From assembly GCF_045291545.1 (NCBI RefSeq), contig NZ_CP149514.1, positions 496,001 to 560,000 on the forward strand: a stretch of DNA of 64,000 nt, read 5' to 3'. The notes below the pieces were generated by a model. It was not told the origin of the DNA. It searched no databases and was given only the letters and a program-made list of their open reading frames with translations. Below, piece by piece: positions 9,738 to 18,653 of this stretch. A program made the translations under genes and the position numbers. Numbering within the stretch: the stretch's first letter is position 1; every line of letters begins with the position of its first letter. Source of the stretch: Gallaecimonas sp045291545. Its GTDB lineage: Bacteria > Pseudomonadota > Gammaproteobacteria > Enterobacterales > Gallaecimonadaceae.

Positions 9738-9799
9738 GGGCATCTTCTCTTTACGGGCGTTGCGGGTGGTGCCATCACATCTGGCCTGGCTGGCTGGCC

Positions 9800-9805
9800 A
9801 TTATA
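9800..9805 (-). promoter_or_regulatory. -10 element for pyrB
   Basis: A perfect TATAAT on the minus strand about 60 bases upstream of the pyrB start. The -35 position holds only a weak TTTTGC at 17-base spacing. The short leader shows no obvious attenuator-like hairpin with a U-run. Confidence 0.5.
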
Positions 9806-9848
9806 GAGGCTAAGGCGTTTACGCAAAAGCCAACTTGGCCGAGAGTTT

Positions 9849-9857
9849 TGTTATACT
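9849..9857 (+). promoter_or_regulatory. Extended -10 promoter for clcA
   Basis: TGT followed directly by TATACT, an extended -10 of sigma-70 type, about 35 bases before the clcA ATG. No good -35 hexamer is present at 16-18 bases, consistent with extended -10 dependence. Confidence 0.5.
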
Positions 9858-9890
9858 GCGCGCCTTCGTAACTTACTGATACCCAACGCC

Positions 9891-11243
9891 ATGCGATCGC
9901 GAGTTCAATCAAGCAGTCTGGTCCGGCTCTTTCTGGCAGCCGACAAGGCACCGCTTTGGTTGTTACTGCTCTCGGCGCTGGTGGGGGCGCTGGCCGGGCT
10001 ACTGGCCACCGGTTTTCAGCTAGGTCTGCACGATGTGCTGTCGTGGCGGGCGCAAGGGCTCAGCCTGTGGGCTCAGGCCGGCTGGCCACGCTGGCTGCTG
10101 GCGATGACCGTCACCGCTGTCATGACCATGTTGGCTCTGTGGCTGACCTACCGTTTTGCACCGGAAGCCGCCGGCTCTGGTATCCCGGAAATTGAGGGTG
10201 CGCTGGATAACCTGCGGCCCGTTCGCTGGTGGCGGGTGCTGCCGGTGAAGATTTTCGGTGGCTTTCTGGCCCAGGGCGGCGGCCTGGTGCTGGGTCGTGA
10301 AGGACCGACCGTTCAGCTCGGTGGCGCGGTTGGCAAGCTGGTTGCCGATCTCTTTAAAGTCAGCAAAGACAATGCTCATGCCTTGTTGGCGGCCGGTGCT
10401 GCCGGCGGCTTGTCAGCGGCCTTTAATGCGCCGCTGGCCGGGGTATTGTTTGTGGTTGAGGAAATGCGGCCACAGTTTCGCTACGGGCTGATTTCCATCA
10501 AGTGTGTGTTTATTGGCACCGTGGTCGCCAATATCGTTTGTAGGACCATGCTCGGTCAGGAAGCTGCCATTGAAATGCCCAGTTACAGCCCGCCGTCGTT
10601 ACCATCGCTGGCGCTGTTTTTGTTGCTGGGCTGCCTGTTCGGAGCTTTCGGTATTCTCTTTAACCGCGCCATTTTGTTCACGCAGGACTGTTATGCGCGG
10701 CTTCATCGCAACACCATGAAAGGGCGGCTGCTGCTGGGCGCTGCACTCGGAGCGGCGATGGGCCTGTTAACCGTCTATGGCCCGGATCTCACCGGTGGCG
10801 GCATTGCTCTTATTCCGTCCGTTACTGTGGGCAGCTACACCATCGGTGCCTTGTTGTTGCTGTTTTTAGGCCGACTGCTGACCACGGTGCTCAGTTTTAG
10901 CTCCGGCGCTCCGGGCGGTATTTTTGCACCGATGCTGGCACTGGGCACTTTGTTTGGCATGGGCTTTGGGCTGCTGTGTCAGACCTTGCTGCCGCACCTG
11001 GGTATTGAGCCCGGTACCTTTGCTATTGCCGGTATGGGGGCGCTCTTTGCAGCGACAGTGCGAGCGCCGCTGACCGGTATCATCCTGGTCATTGAAATGA
11101 CCAATAATTACCAGCTTATCCTGCCGCTGCTGGTGACCATTATTGGTGCCACCATGGTGGCTCAGGCCCTGGGAGGTAAACCGCTTTATGGCCAGTTACT
11201 GGCCCGTATTCTGGCGGCGGAGCAAAAGCGTGACGCGGCGTGA
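9891..11243 (+). CDS. clcA: ClC-family H+/Cl- antiporter
   Basis: 450-residue polytopic membrane protein of the ClC family. Selectivity-filter motifs are clear: GSGIPEIE, GREGPTVQ (Glu137 as the external gating glutamate) and SSGAPGGIFAPMLALG. The internal proton-pathway glutamate is also retained in VVEEMRPQF (Glu190/191). Both glutamates argue for a proton-coupled antiporter like E. coli ClcA (extreme acid resistance) rather than a passive channel. No cytoplasmic CBS domain is present. The next gene starts 14 bases before its stop, so they are co-translated. Confidence 0.93.
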   Translation: MRSRVQSSSLVRLFLAADKAPLWLLLLSALVGALAGLLATGFQLGLHDVLSWRAQGLSLWAQAGWPRWLLAMTVTAVMTMLALWLTYRFAPEAAGSGIPEIEGALDNLRPVRWWRVLPVKIFGGFLAQGGGLVLGREGPTVQLGGAVGKLVADLFKVSKDNAHALLAAGAAGGLSAAFNAPLAGVLFVVEEMRPQFRYGLISIKCVFIGTVVANIVCRTMLGQEAAIEMPSYSPPSLPSLALFLLLGCLFGAFGILFNRAILFTQDCYARLHRNTMKGRLLLGAALGAAMGLLTVYGPDLTGGGIALIPSVTVGSYTIGALLLLFLGRLLTTVLSFSSGAPGGIFAPMLALGTLFGMGFGLLCQTLLPHLGIEPGTFAIAGMGALFAATVRAPLTGIILVIEMTNNYQLILPLLVTIIGATMVAQALGGKPLYGQLLARILAAEQKRDAA

Positions 11244-11859
11244 CGGGCTGGTGGCAATAGCCTTGTGTGTGGTGATGGGCTTTGCCGTTGGTCGGCTCAG
11301 TAAACTCAGCTCGCCGCAACTGGCGGCCCGTCTTAATCAAGCTCAGACCAGTCAGGCCATGACCCAGGCTGAAAACGAGGCCCTGCGTGACACCAACCGC
11401 GCCCTGCGCCAGCAGCTACAGACCCTGACCGGCGACAATCAGCAGCTGCGCCAGCAGCTGGATACCTTCAACCGCGCCTTCAGCCCACAGGACAGCCTGG
11501 TCAGTGTGGCGTCGCTGGCCATGGTGTCGGAACGTGATGGCGCCTGGCGTTACCAGCTGGCGCTGATGGGCGTTGGCGGCCGGATCATTCCCGGACAGCT
11601 GGGTATGGAGCTGGCCGGTACGCTCAAGGGATTGCCTTTTACGGTGGATTTGATTGAAGCGGCCCGTGGTGACCAGCATAAAGGCCAGGACTGGCTGCGT
11701 TTTAAGATAAAAAACCTCGAGCGACTGTCTGGGCGCTTTTATCTGCCAGACGGTTTTGTGCCGCAAACCCTCGATTTAACGGTGAAAATTCCGGGCTTAC
11801 CGGCCAGCCTGCGTCATTACGGCTGGCACACCCTTGCACCGGTGGGCCCGGTAAACTGA
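11230..11859 (+). CDS. Single-pass coiled-coil membrane protein (DUF6776-like)
   Basis: 209 residues of unknown function. A membrane anchor (about 6-22) follows a basic N-terminus, then a Gln-rich coiled coil (about 30-85) with repeated LRQQL units, then a compact C-terminal domain ending LRHYGWHTLAPV. I chose GTG at 11230, seven bases after GGAG; an upstream extension would lie inside clcA and has no membrane logic. In Pseudomonas a similar anchored coiled-coil protein (DUF6776 as I recall) precedes erpA, which supports the family call. It could be a scaffold or envelope assembly protein, but no function can be assigned from the sequence. Confidence 0.75.
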   Translation: MTRRDGLVAIALCVVMGFAVGRLSKLSSPQLAARLNQAQTSQAMTQAENEALRDTNRALRQQLQTLTGDNQQLRQQLDTFNRAFSPQDSLVSVASLAMVSERDGAWRYQLALMGVGGRIIPGQLGMELAGTLKGLPFTVDLIEAARGDQHKGQDWLRFKIKNLERLSGRFYLPDGFVPQTLDLTVKIPGLPASLRHYGWHTLAPVGPVN

Positions 11860-11892
11860 TAATAGTGCCCAGCAACAAGATTGGAGTCTGTG

Positions 11893-12234
11893 ATGAGCGA
11901 AGCGCCTATGCCCATCCACTTTACCGATGCCGCTGCGCAGAAGGTAAAAGTGTTGATTGAGGAAGAACAAAACCCCGAGCTGAAACTGCGGGTTTACGTA
12001 ACCGGCGGTGGTTGCTCCGGGTTCCAGTACGGTTTTACCTTTGATGAAAAAGCCAATGATGGCGACACCCTGATTGAAAAAGAAGGGGTGACGCTGGTGG
12101 TTGACCCGATGAGCCTGCAATACCTGGTTGGCGGTACGGTTGACTACACCGAAGGTCTGCAAGGGTCGCGCTTTTTGGTCAATAACCCCAATGCCACTAC
12201 TACCTGTGGCTGTGGTTCGAGCTTTTCTATCTGA
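11893..12234 (+). CDS. erpA: Iron-sulfur cluster insertion protein ErpA
   Basis: A-type Fe-S carrier of 113 residues delivering clusters to apoproteins such as IspG/IspH. The three cluster ligands are present: Cys41 in TGGGCSGFQYGF and Cys105/Cys107 in TTCGCGSSFSI, the same spacing as E. coli ErpA. ATG at 11893 follows GGAG by six bases; an upstream TTG (11881) would overlap that ribosome site. A strong bidirectional terminator follows immediately. Confidence 0.97.
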   Translation: MSEAPMPIHFTDAAAQKVKVLIEEEQNPELKLRVYVTGGGCSGFQYGFTFDEKANDGDTLIEKEGVTLVVDPMSLQYLVGGTVDYTEGLQGSRFLVNNPNATTTCGCGSSFSI

Positions 12235-12236
12235 AT

Positions 12237-12264
12237 AAAAAAGGCAGCCTGGGCTGCCTTTTTT
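12237..12264. terminator. Bidirectional terminator between erpA and the MATE gene
   Basis: A-tract, GGCAGC, four-base loop, GCTGCC, T-tract. It is symmetrical and serves both the plus-strand erpA and the minus-strand exporter gene, whose stop codon touches it. Confidence 0.9.
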
Positions 12265-13619
12265 CATGCCTCAGCGCTCTGCAGCGCCGGTAATTGCCGG
12301 GCCATTTCCCGCCGCGCCAGTAGCCAACTCAACAGCGCTTGTAAAAAGCCCACCAGCACCATCCAATACCACAAAGTGGTCAGGGAAAAGTGTTGCTGGT
12401 GTGACAGGTAGCCAACGCCAATGGCAAACAGCAGCAAACGCATGGCGGCACTGAACAGTGCTGGCCAGGTATTGCCCATGCCCTGAAAGAAGCTGGAGCA
12501 GCTAAAGGTAATGCCTCCAGCAAGAAAGGCAAAGGACATGATGCTGAGAAACTCCACGGCAATCTGCACCACCGTTGCATCGGTTGTGAAGATGCGGGCG
12601 ATGACCGCCGGATGCCACTGGCACAGCAGCATGGCGATAAGCATCAGCAGGGCCTCAATCAGCAGGGTTTGCTTAAGGGCCTCACGGATGCGCGGCCCCT
12701 GGCGGGCGCCCAGGTTCTGGCCGACAATCGCTGGCAGGGCAAAAGACACCGCCATGGCCGGCAGATAGAAAAACTGCATCAGACGGCTACCTACACCATA
12801 AGCGGCTTGCGCCTCGGCGCCGAAGCCTTTGATCAGCCAGTACACCAGGATTGTCGACGTAAACATCAGCGCAAACTCGCCCCCGGCCGGCAAGCCGATA
12901 ACGAGCAACTGCCGCCAGGTGGCCCAGCGTGGCCACAAGTGCTGCCGATGCACTGCCAGATGCCGGGCGTGGCGCAGCATATAGATTGCCAGTACCACCA
13001 TACCCACGACCACCGACAAGGTGGTCGACAGCGCGGCCCCCATGACCCCCAGAGGGTGCCCGGTCAGCCAGCCGGCCGTCATGATCGGGGTCAGCAGCAT
13101 GTTCAACAGTACCGTCAGTAACTGCACCACCATGGTCGGTTTAACGATACCACTGCCCCGCAAGCCGGCGCCCATGGCGGCATTGATGAACATCATGGCC
13201 AGCGCCGGTAAAGACCAGTGCAGGTAGGTGAGGCCGGCGGTACTGGTGGCAGTGTCGGCAGCCAGCGAGTGAATGTAATACTGAGCAACAGGGTAGCCGG
13301 CCAGTAGCGTCAGCAAGGCTGTCAGCAGCGCCATACTCAGGGCTTGATTAAACACCCGGTTGGCCTGTTCGGTGTCTTTGCCGCCGATCGCGCGGGCGAT
13401 CAGTGCCACAGTACCGACGCTGAGGGTCTGGGTCAGGGCCATTACCAGCATCATCACGCTGCCAGCGGTGTTGACCCCGGCCAAAGCAGTACTGCCCAGA
13501 TGTGCCACAAAATACAGATCCACCATTTGATACAGCGTTTGCACCAGCATGCTGATGATGATCGGCACCGACATGGCAATGATCTGGCTACGCACTGAAC
13601 CTTGTGTCAGGTCACGCAT
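12264..13619 (-). CDS. MATE-family multidrug exporter
   Basis: 451-residue polytopic protein with 12 predicted helices of the MATE/DinF fold, exporting organic cations or drugs by Na+ or H+ antiport. The start MRDLTQGSVRSQIIAMSVPIIISML is typical of the family, where the first helix follows a short amphipathic lead. The open frame extends about 95 codons upstream, but that part is the marR gene read out of frame. ATG at 13619 overlaps the marR stop as ATGCGTGA and follows a GGGGGAG site. Co-transcription with marR implies substrate-responsive control. Substrate unknown. Confidence 0.92.
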   Translation of the reverse strand: MRDLTQGSVRSQIIAMSVPIIISMLVQTLYQMVDLYFVAHLGSTALAGVNTAGSVMMLVMALTQTLSVGTVALIARAIGGKDTEQANRVFNQALSMALLTALLTLLAGYPVAQYYIHSLAADTATSTAGLTYLHWSLPALAMMFINAAMGAGLRGSGIVKPTMVVQLLTVLLNMLLTPIMTAGWLTGHPLGVMGAALSTTLSVVVGMVVLAIYMLRHARHLAVHRQHLWPRWATWRQLLVIGLPAGGEFALMFTSTILVYWLIKGFGAEAQAAYGVGSRLMQFFYLPAMAVSFALPAIVGQNLGARQGPRIREALKQTLLIEALLMLIAMLLCQWHPAVIARIFTTDATVVQIAVEFLSIMSFAFLAGGITFSCSSFFQGMGNTWPALFSAAMRLLLFAIGVGYLSHQQHFSLTTLWYWMVLVGFLQALLSWLLARREMARQLPALQSAEA

Positions 13620-14046
13620 GGTGTATTGGCTCCCCCTGTAATTGCCGGGTTCCGGCCAGCAGCATATCAAGCTGCTGTTCGTCCAGTGGCCCCAGCAGTT
13701 GCCGGGCGGTGCTGGCAAAGGTGACCATGGCATCGTTAAAGCGCTCCAGGCCGGTGTCGGTGAGCTTGACCATACTGACCCGGGCATCACGGGGGTTAGC
13801 CTGGCGGCTGACCAGATGCAGTTTTTCCATTGGTAACAGTAAGCGCGTGACCCCAGAGGCGCTGAGGCCAACCTGGGCTGCCAGATCAATTCGCCGCAGA
13901 GCATGCTGGGGCGCTTGCTGGAGCTGCCACATCACCTGCAGTTCACTGACACTGATACCGTGCACGCTGAGCTGACCTTCCAGTTTGCGTGTCAGGTGCT
14001 GGCCGAGCTTGATCAGCGCCAGCAGCGTTTGTTGAGCCTTGCACAT
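13612..14046 (-). CDS. MarR-family transcriptional regulator
   Basis: 144-residue winged-helix repressor. The body LGQHLTRKLEGQLSVHGISVSELQVMWQL leads to a recognition helix around LAAQVGLSASGVTRLLLPMEK and a wing containing DARVSMVKLTDTG, the DxR signature of MarR wings. I prefer ATG at 14046 (MCKAQQ), nine bases after AGG; a longer frame from 14106 would read through the operator. It probably represses itself and the coupled MATE gene until a substrate binds. Confidence 0.92.
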   Translation of the reverse strand: MCKAQQTLLALIKLGQHLTRKLEGQLSVHGISVSELQVMWQLQQAPQHALRRIDLAAQVGLSASGVTRLLLPMEKLHLVSRQANPRDARVSMVKLTDTGLERFNDAMVTFASTARQLLGPLDEQQLDMLLAGTRQLQGEPIHHA

Positions 14047-14059
14047 TTTTATTTGCCTG

Positions 14060-14079
14060 ATATTTGAGTTCGCAAGTAT
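14060..14079 (-). promoter_or_regulatory. Probable MarR operator over the marR-MATE promoter
   Basis: A 20-base imperfect palindrome matching its own complement at about 15 positions, with arms ATATTTGAG and CGCAAGTAT on the plus strand. On the minus strand it directly overlaps TATACT, the best -10 for the marR operon. Length, symmetry and position suit an autorepressing MarR site. Confidence 0.6.
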
Positions 14080-14112
14080 ATTGCGGTGGTTTATGTGCCT
14101 GTGCAAGCTTTT

Positions 14113-15015
14113 TTAGTTTTCAGGAGGTGCGGGGATTATTTCTGCCTGCTGATAAGCAGCCCAAAGGGTGGCTGCTTTTTCGGGGAAGTACTTGCTCAAT
14201 AAAGCAAAAATTGTTGCAGCAGTGTCCAGGTCAGGTTTGCCGCTGACCGCCTGAGGTAAAAAATGCATCTGAAAAGCCAGCAGAACATCGCGGGTCTGAC
14301 GATCGGCACTGCCGGTCACTTGCAAGCGGTAACCGTAGTCGGCCAGAGCCTGCTGCAATATTGGCAAGGGTAACGGCCGCTGGCCAAAAGCCTGGCGGTA
14401 ACGGGCCCGTGTATCTTGCTCATACCAGGCTCCGACACCGGCCTGATATAGCTGTTGCCAGGGGAAGCGTGGGCCCGGGTCGTCTTTGCGGTCAGGGGCA
14501 ATATCGGCGTGGCCGATCACCTGTGTGGGGCCTATATCCGGGTGGCGGGCCAGGATCTGTTGAGCCAGGCGGACGACCAAGCTGATCTGCTCGGGATCAA
14601 AGGCCGGATACTGGCACTGGCGGCGGCCATCAGGGTAAGGCGGTGGCTGGCAGTCTGGCTGATTGACAATTTCCACGCCGATGGAAGTGTCATTCAGATC
14701 TTCGCGGCCCTGCCAGTAACTGACGCCGGCATGCCAGGCGCGCTTGTCTTCCGGCACCAGTTGGAAAACAGCCAGTCGGCTGTAAGGATAGCTTGGGTCA
14801 TGGTGCTGGGGGATCAGGTAATGGCTGGAAACCTGATGCTCGCTGACCAGTGCCCGCACTGAACCGGCAAAATCCTCCGCGGTAAAATGCAGCACCAGAA
14901 ACTTCACCCGATCATTGTAATTAGGTGAAGGCAGGCTTTTTAGTGGTAATTGGCTGCAACTGCTCAGCAGAAGCAGCAGCAAAAATGGAATAACGGCTTT
15001 CACAGGCGCCCTCAT
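14113..15015 (-). CDS. N-acetylmuramoyl-L-alanine amidase lipoprotein (AmiD-like)
   Basis: 300-residue lipoprotein. ATG at 15015 gives a short signal peptide with lipobox LLSSC. An Amidase_2 domain (about 30-190) contains VLHFTAEDF with the first zinc histidine and HADIAPDRKDDPGPRFPW with the late His/Asp pair, as in E. coli AmiD and AmpD. A C-terminal peptidoglycan-binding-like helical segment follows (about 205-285). It probably cleaves the lactyl-amide bond of anhydro-muropeptides at the outer membrane. The nearby anmK processes the anhydro-MurNAc such cleavage releases, so both belong to wall recycling. The next gene is divergent, 87 bases away. Confidence 0.88.
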   Translation of the reverse strand: MRAPVKAVIPFLLLLLLSSCSQLPLKSLPSPNYNDRVKFLVLHFTAEDFAGSVRALVSEHQVSSHYLIPQHHDPSYPYSRLAVFQLVPEDKRAWHAGVSYWQGREDLNDTSIGVEIVNQPDCQPPPYPDGRRQCQYPAFDPEQISLVVRLAQQILARHPDIGPTQVIGHADIAPDRKDDPGPRFPWQQLYQAGVGAWYEQDTRARYRQAFGQRPLPLPILQQALADYGYRLQVTGSADRQTRDVLLAFQMHFLPQAVSGKPDLDTAATIFALLSKYFPEKAATLWAAYQQAEIIPAPPEN

Positions 15016-15102
15016 GGTTCTGTTCAGCGTAAATTCACTGCCAATACACTGCAAGCCGGGCAGGGGCCTGATAGGCTGAACAGTGAGACCTGCGAGGACG
15101 CC

Positions 15103-15834
15103 ATGCTCAAGCCCCTGTCACTACCACAGTCCCTACAACCGCACAGTAGCGCGGCTGCTGAGCGCCTGGGGGTAATGTGCTGGAATACGCAAAAATGCAC
15201 GCTCAGCCGGGCTTTTATGCAGCGTCTGCAATGGCTGATGCATCATTACCCAACGCAGCTTTTACTGTTACAAGAAGCGAAGATGCCAGTGGGGCAGCGC
15301 CTGAACCTGGCGGGACTCTCGTGGATGATGGCCCCGAATATACAGACCCGCCGCCACCATTTTGGCGTGGTTACAGCCAGTGAGCTGGCATTTGAGGACG
15401 CCACAGCCTTACTGAGTCAGCACCGTGAGTTGCAGTTTGCGACACACAAAAGCGTGATGCTCAGTGAGCACCTGTTCGCCGGTGAGCGGGTACTGGTGGC
15501 CAATGTGCACTCGGTCAACTTTGTACACCACCGGCGTTTTCTGGCGGAAATGGAAAGCCTGATTGATTACCTTCAGGCCCACCGCGGGCCTATGGTGGTA
15601 GCGGGTGACTTCAATGTCTGGAGCCGTCGCCGTCAGCGCTATCTGGCGCGTTTTACCGAGTTGACCGGACTGCGTCAGGCGGTGATGGAAAACCCCCATC
15701 ACATCAAGCAGGTTTTCCGCCAACCACTGGATTTTATTTTTTACCGGGGCCTGCAGCTGGACAGCGCCACGGCCATCGATACCGATCTGCTGTCCGACCA
15801 CAACCCCATTTATGCCCGCTTCTTGCCGCTCTAG
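15103..15834 (+). CDS. Endonuclease/exonuclease/phosphatase (EEP) family hydrolase
   Basis: 243-residue cytoplasmic protein of the EEP fold. Diagnostic motifs are MCWNTQKC (metal-side Asn), LLLLQEAKM (metal-binding Glu), VVAGDFNVWS (Asp/Asn pair) and LSDHNPIYARF (terminal Asp-His). This family includes DNases, phosphodiesterases and lipid phosphatases, so the substrate is not predictable; it resembles the YafD group. ATG at 15103 follows GAGGACGCC. Its stop overlaps the mksB stop tail to tail in a four-base CTAG. Whether it works with the condensin is unknown. Confidence 0.85.
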   Translation: MLKPLSLPQSLQPHSSAAAERLGVMCWNTQKCTLSRAFMQRLQWLMHHYPTQLLLLQEAKMPVGQRLNLAGLSWMMAPNIQTRRHHFGVVTASELAFEDATALLSQHRELQFATHKSVMLSEHLFAGERVLVANVHSVNFVHHRRFLAEMESLIDYLQAHRGPMVVAGDFNVWSRRRQRYLARFTELTGLRQAVMENPHHIKQVFRQPLDFIFYRGLQLDSATAIDTDLLSDHNPIYARFLPL

Positions 15835-18653
15835 GCGTCTACCGCCAGGGCTGCATCATGGTGCTGTTCGGCCTGAGGGCTGACAAAAATCCAGTCTTTT
15901 TCTTCTACTAGGTTCAAGGTGCCATCACGGGTGGTGCGGATTGGTACTACCACATCACAGACGATCTGCGGCTTCACCGAGGCAAAAATCGGCACGAAAC
16001 CGAAGTGGCGAGCGGTATCAATGATGGCGCGCTGGTTAGCCGGGTCAATGTCGGCTGCTTCATCAATGTAGAGCGGGATGTGGTACTGGTCGCGCTCTTT
16101 GTCATTGAGCAGCTCACGGATAAACAACATGCCACACAGCAACTTGATGGTGATGCGGGTGCCATTAGAACCAGCCGAATCAATCTTGTCGAATGACTCG
16201 GTGTGGCCGGCCCTGTCTGTCACCTTAAAGCGGATATCAAACAGATCATCCAGGGTCAGGCCAGCCCGTTCGCTACCCACCTGAATGAGGTAGTCCTTGG
16301 CTTCGCCCAGGGCTTTGTCATTGCTGGGTTGACTGAGGTCGAGCAGATTGAAGCTTTCTCCCTGTTCTACCTGCTTTGAGGCCTGCAAGATGGTGTCGAT
16401 GTGCTGCACCAGCGCAGGCCGGTCCAGAACTTCGATCTTGAAGCCTTTGAGGTTGGAAATCGGGTGGCGGGTAATGCTCTGATTAAAGCGCTCCATTTCA
16501 CTGTGCAGGCGCAGCAGATCATTACGCAAGGCGCTGAGCGTGCCGGCAACATCCACCAGTGCCGCCCGGGCCTGGCGGGCAATTACTTCCCGTTCGGCCG
16601 GCAGGTTGTGGAAGCTGTTGATGAGCTTCTGGCAACGGCTTTCTTCATCTGGCTCACCGTCATACTGGGTAATGCCCTGCTTGAACAGGTGCAAGTAAGT
16701 GTTGGCAATATCCAGATCGTGGTTACGCAGATCCCGACATTCGCGGTTGAAGTAATCAACAGTGTCCGCCAGGCCATCCATATCCAGCTGAATATCCATC
16801 AGATACGGGGTCTGCCGGCCACTGCGTAGATCCAGCTGGTCGTCCAGGCGTTGGCCTTTGACTCTGGCCAGTGCATCGCCCTGGCGCTGCAGGTTGTCTT
16901 TTTGTACCTGCAGTTGCATCAGTTGATCGTTAATACGCGTTTCCTGGCCACGCAGTTCGTCGAGCTGGGCACTCAGCATGGCTTCTTCTTCTGCCAGGGC
17001 GTCGAACTGGCGCTGTTGTTCGGCATACTGGCCACGCATTTCATCAAAGCGGGCAAAAGCCCGCAGGGCCGCCTGTTCCTGCTCTATCTGCTGCTCCAAG
17101 GAGCGTTTCTCGGCCTGTTTGGCTTCCAAGTCCTGCAGGGTTTTCAATTGCGCATTAAGCTGCGCCAGCTCTGCTTCTTGCTGCTCAATGCTTTCTTTGA
17201 GGGCGACTTTATCTTCACTGGCGCTGAAATCGTGGCTACCCAGGTGCTTCAGGGCGACGGTAGCACCGGGCAGGTGCAGTGTGTCGGCGCGGATGCAGCC
17301 GGCCAATTGCTCCAGCAGTTCGCCAAAGGCGTGGTCGTCCTCGATGTGAATGTCACCGCCAGTGGCGGTGGACAACGCCAGCAGATCCGGGTTGAGCAGT
17401 TTGCTCAGCTCCGCCACTTCGCCAGGCGATAGATCTTCACGCAGCCGGGAGTAAAAGTTGTATTCGAGGTTCTTGAACTGCAGCTTGTTGGAGCTGAGTT
17501 GCCGGCGCAGGTCGCGGATGCGCCGCTCAATGGCTGATAACGGCTGGGCCTTGACCGAGGCCAATAGCCCCACCAGATCTTCATATTCCAGTTTGAGACT
17601 GGCCAGGTTGTGCTCCAGGGTACTGGCATCAACCAGGGCAAACTCCTGATGCAGGCGGTCGTAATCGGCCAGCCATTGCTCCAGTCGGCCTTTGCTACCG
17701 CCGAGGTTCATCAGTTGCTTTTGCAAAAAGCTGTGCTGGCCTTTCAGGCTGGCTTTGTCATCCAGCAGCTGTTGATGTTGCTCGCCCAGCGCCTGCTGCT
17801 TGTCGTCCATGTGGTCATGCCATTGCGCCAGCGCTTTATCCAGCTTGGGTTGGTAAGCGGCCAGCTTGCCCCGCAAAACGGCGCGGCTGTCGAGCAGGTT
17901 CTCAAGGGCGGTAATGGCGGCGCTTTCGCGTTCCATGACCGCCAGTTGCGCCCGCATCCGGTTCACTTTGTCGAAGGCGTTGTGCCAGACCGCCAGAAAA
18001 TCGATACGGGCATTGGAAAAGTGCCGGTCAAAGACTTTTAGCATGAAGCCTTTGACGTCCTGGGCGCTCAACTTGTGCAAGTTGAGCATGCGCCGGAAGA
18101 TCTCCTTATAAACCGGCGCGTCAGAAACATTATTCAAGGCGATGAGCTTCATGCTGAGGTGTTCAAAGGGGGTGGCGCCCCCGGTCAGCAGGGCGTTCAG
18201 TTCATTGGCTTTCAGTTCTTTGGGGTGCAGGCTCTGGCTTTGCAAGCGTTCAAAGAGCTTGCCGTACGGCAGGATGCTGTTGCCCGCCATGTAGTGGCCC
18301 AGATCCAGCGCTCCTTCATAGCAGAAGTACTGGTATTGGTAGCCGCTGGCTTTGCCCCGGCCGGCAACGCCGATGGTCATGGTGCGATCGCCAGGCAGTT
18401 CGGCTTCAAGAAGAATGTAGGAACGGTCGGAGCCGAAGTAGAACTTGCGGGTTTCCTCAAAGCTGTGGCCATCCCACTCGGTCAGGCGCATGTCATTGAT
18501 CAGTGGAAACTGTAGCGCGTTGATCACCGACGACTTGCCGGTGTTATTGGGAGCGCAGACGGATACCGGTTTGTTCAGCGGCAGTACGCATTTGCCATAA
18601 CCGGCGGTATTGAGCAGGGCCAGCTTGGTGAGGCCAAAACGGTTGGTGGTCAT
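15831..18653 (-). CDS. mksB: MksB-type condensin SMC ATPase
   Basis: 940-residue SMC-like ATPase. Walker A is APNNTGKSS (34-42, Lys40) close to the N-terminus, and Walker B is LYIDEAADI (Asp864, Glu865). Between them lie long heptad-rich coiled coils (about 230-690) rich in Glu, Gln and Leu, with a central globular interruption. The ABC signature is the divergent SAGSNGT (826-832) rather than LSGGQ. Length is far below MukB (about 1480) and suits MksB. ATG at 18653 overlaps the mksE stop as ATGA and follows GAAGAGG. It should form a loop-extruding complex with MksE and MksF. The alternative, JetC of Wadjet, is less likely because no JetD nuclease gene is present. Confidence 0.88.
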   Translation of the reverse strand: MTTNRFGLTKLALLNTAGYGKCVLPLNKPVSVCAPNNTGKSSVINALQFPLINDMRLTEWDGHSFEETRKFYFGSDRSYILLEAELPGDRTMTIGVAGRGKASGYQYQYFCYEGALDLGHYMAGNSILPYGKLFERLQSQSLHPKELKANELNALLTGGATPFEHLSMKLIALNNVSDAPVYKEIFRRMLNLHKLSAQDVKGFMLKVFDRHFSNARIDFLAVWHNAFDKVNRMRAQLAVMERESAAITALENLLDSRAVLRGKLAAYQPKLDKALAQWHDHMDDKQQALGEQHQQLLDDKASLKGQHSFLQKQLMNLGGSKGRLEQWLADYDRLHQEFALVDASTLEHNLASLKLEYEDLVGLLASVKAQPLSAIERRIRDLRRQLSSNKLQFKNLEYNFYSRLREDLSPGEVAELSKLLNPDLLALSTATGGDIHIEDDHAFGELLEQLAGCIRADTLHLPGATVALKHLGSHDFSASEDKVALKESIEQQEAELAQLNAQLKTLQDLEAKQAEKRSLEQQIEQEQAALRAFARFDEMRGQYAEQQRQFDALAEEEAMLSAQLDELRGQETRINDQLMQLQVQKDNLQRQGDALARVKGQRLDDQLDLRSGRQTPYLMDIQLDMDGLADTVDYFNRECRDLRNHDLDIANTYLHLFKQGITQYDGEPDEESRCQKLINSFHNLPAEREVIARQARAALVDVAGTLSALRNDLLRLHSEMERFNQSITRHPISNLKGFKIEVLDRPALVQHIDTILQASKQVEQGESFNLLDLSQPSNDKALGEAKDYLIQVGSERAGLTLDDLFDIRFKVTDRAGHTESFDKIDSAGSNGTRITIKLLCGMLFIRELLNDKERDQYHIPLYIDEAADIDPANQRAIIDTARHFGFVPIFASVKPQIVCDVVVPIRTTRDGTLNLVEEKDWIFVSPQAEQHHDAALAVDA

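Noticed and set aside
13620..13904. 95-codon upstream extension of the MATE exporter
   Set aside because: It is marR read out of frame; the exporter's family start and ribosome site are at 13619.
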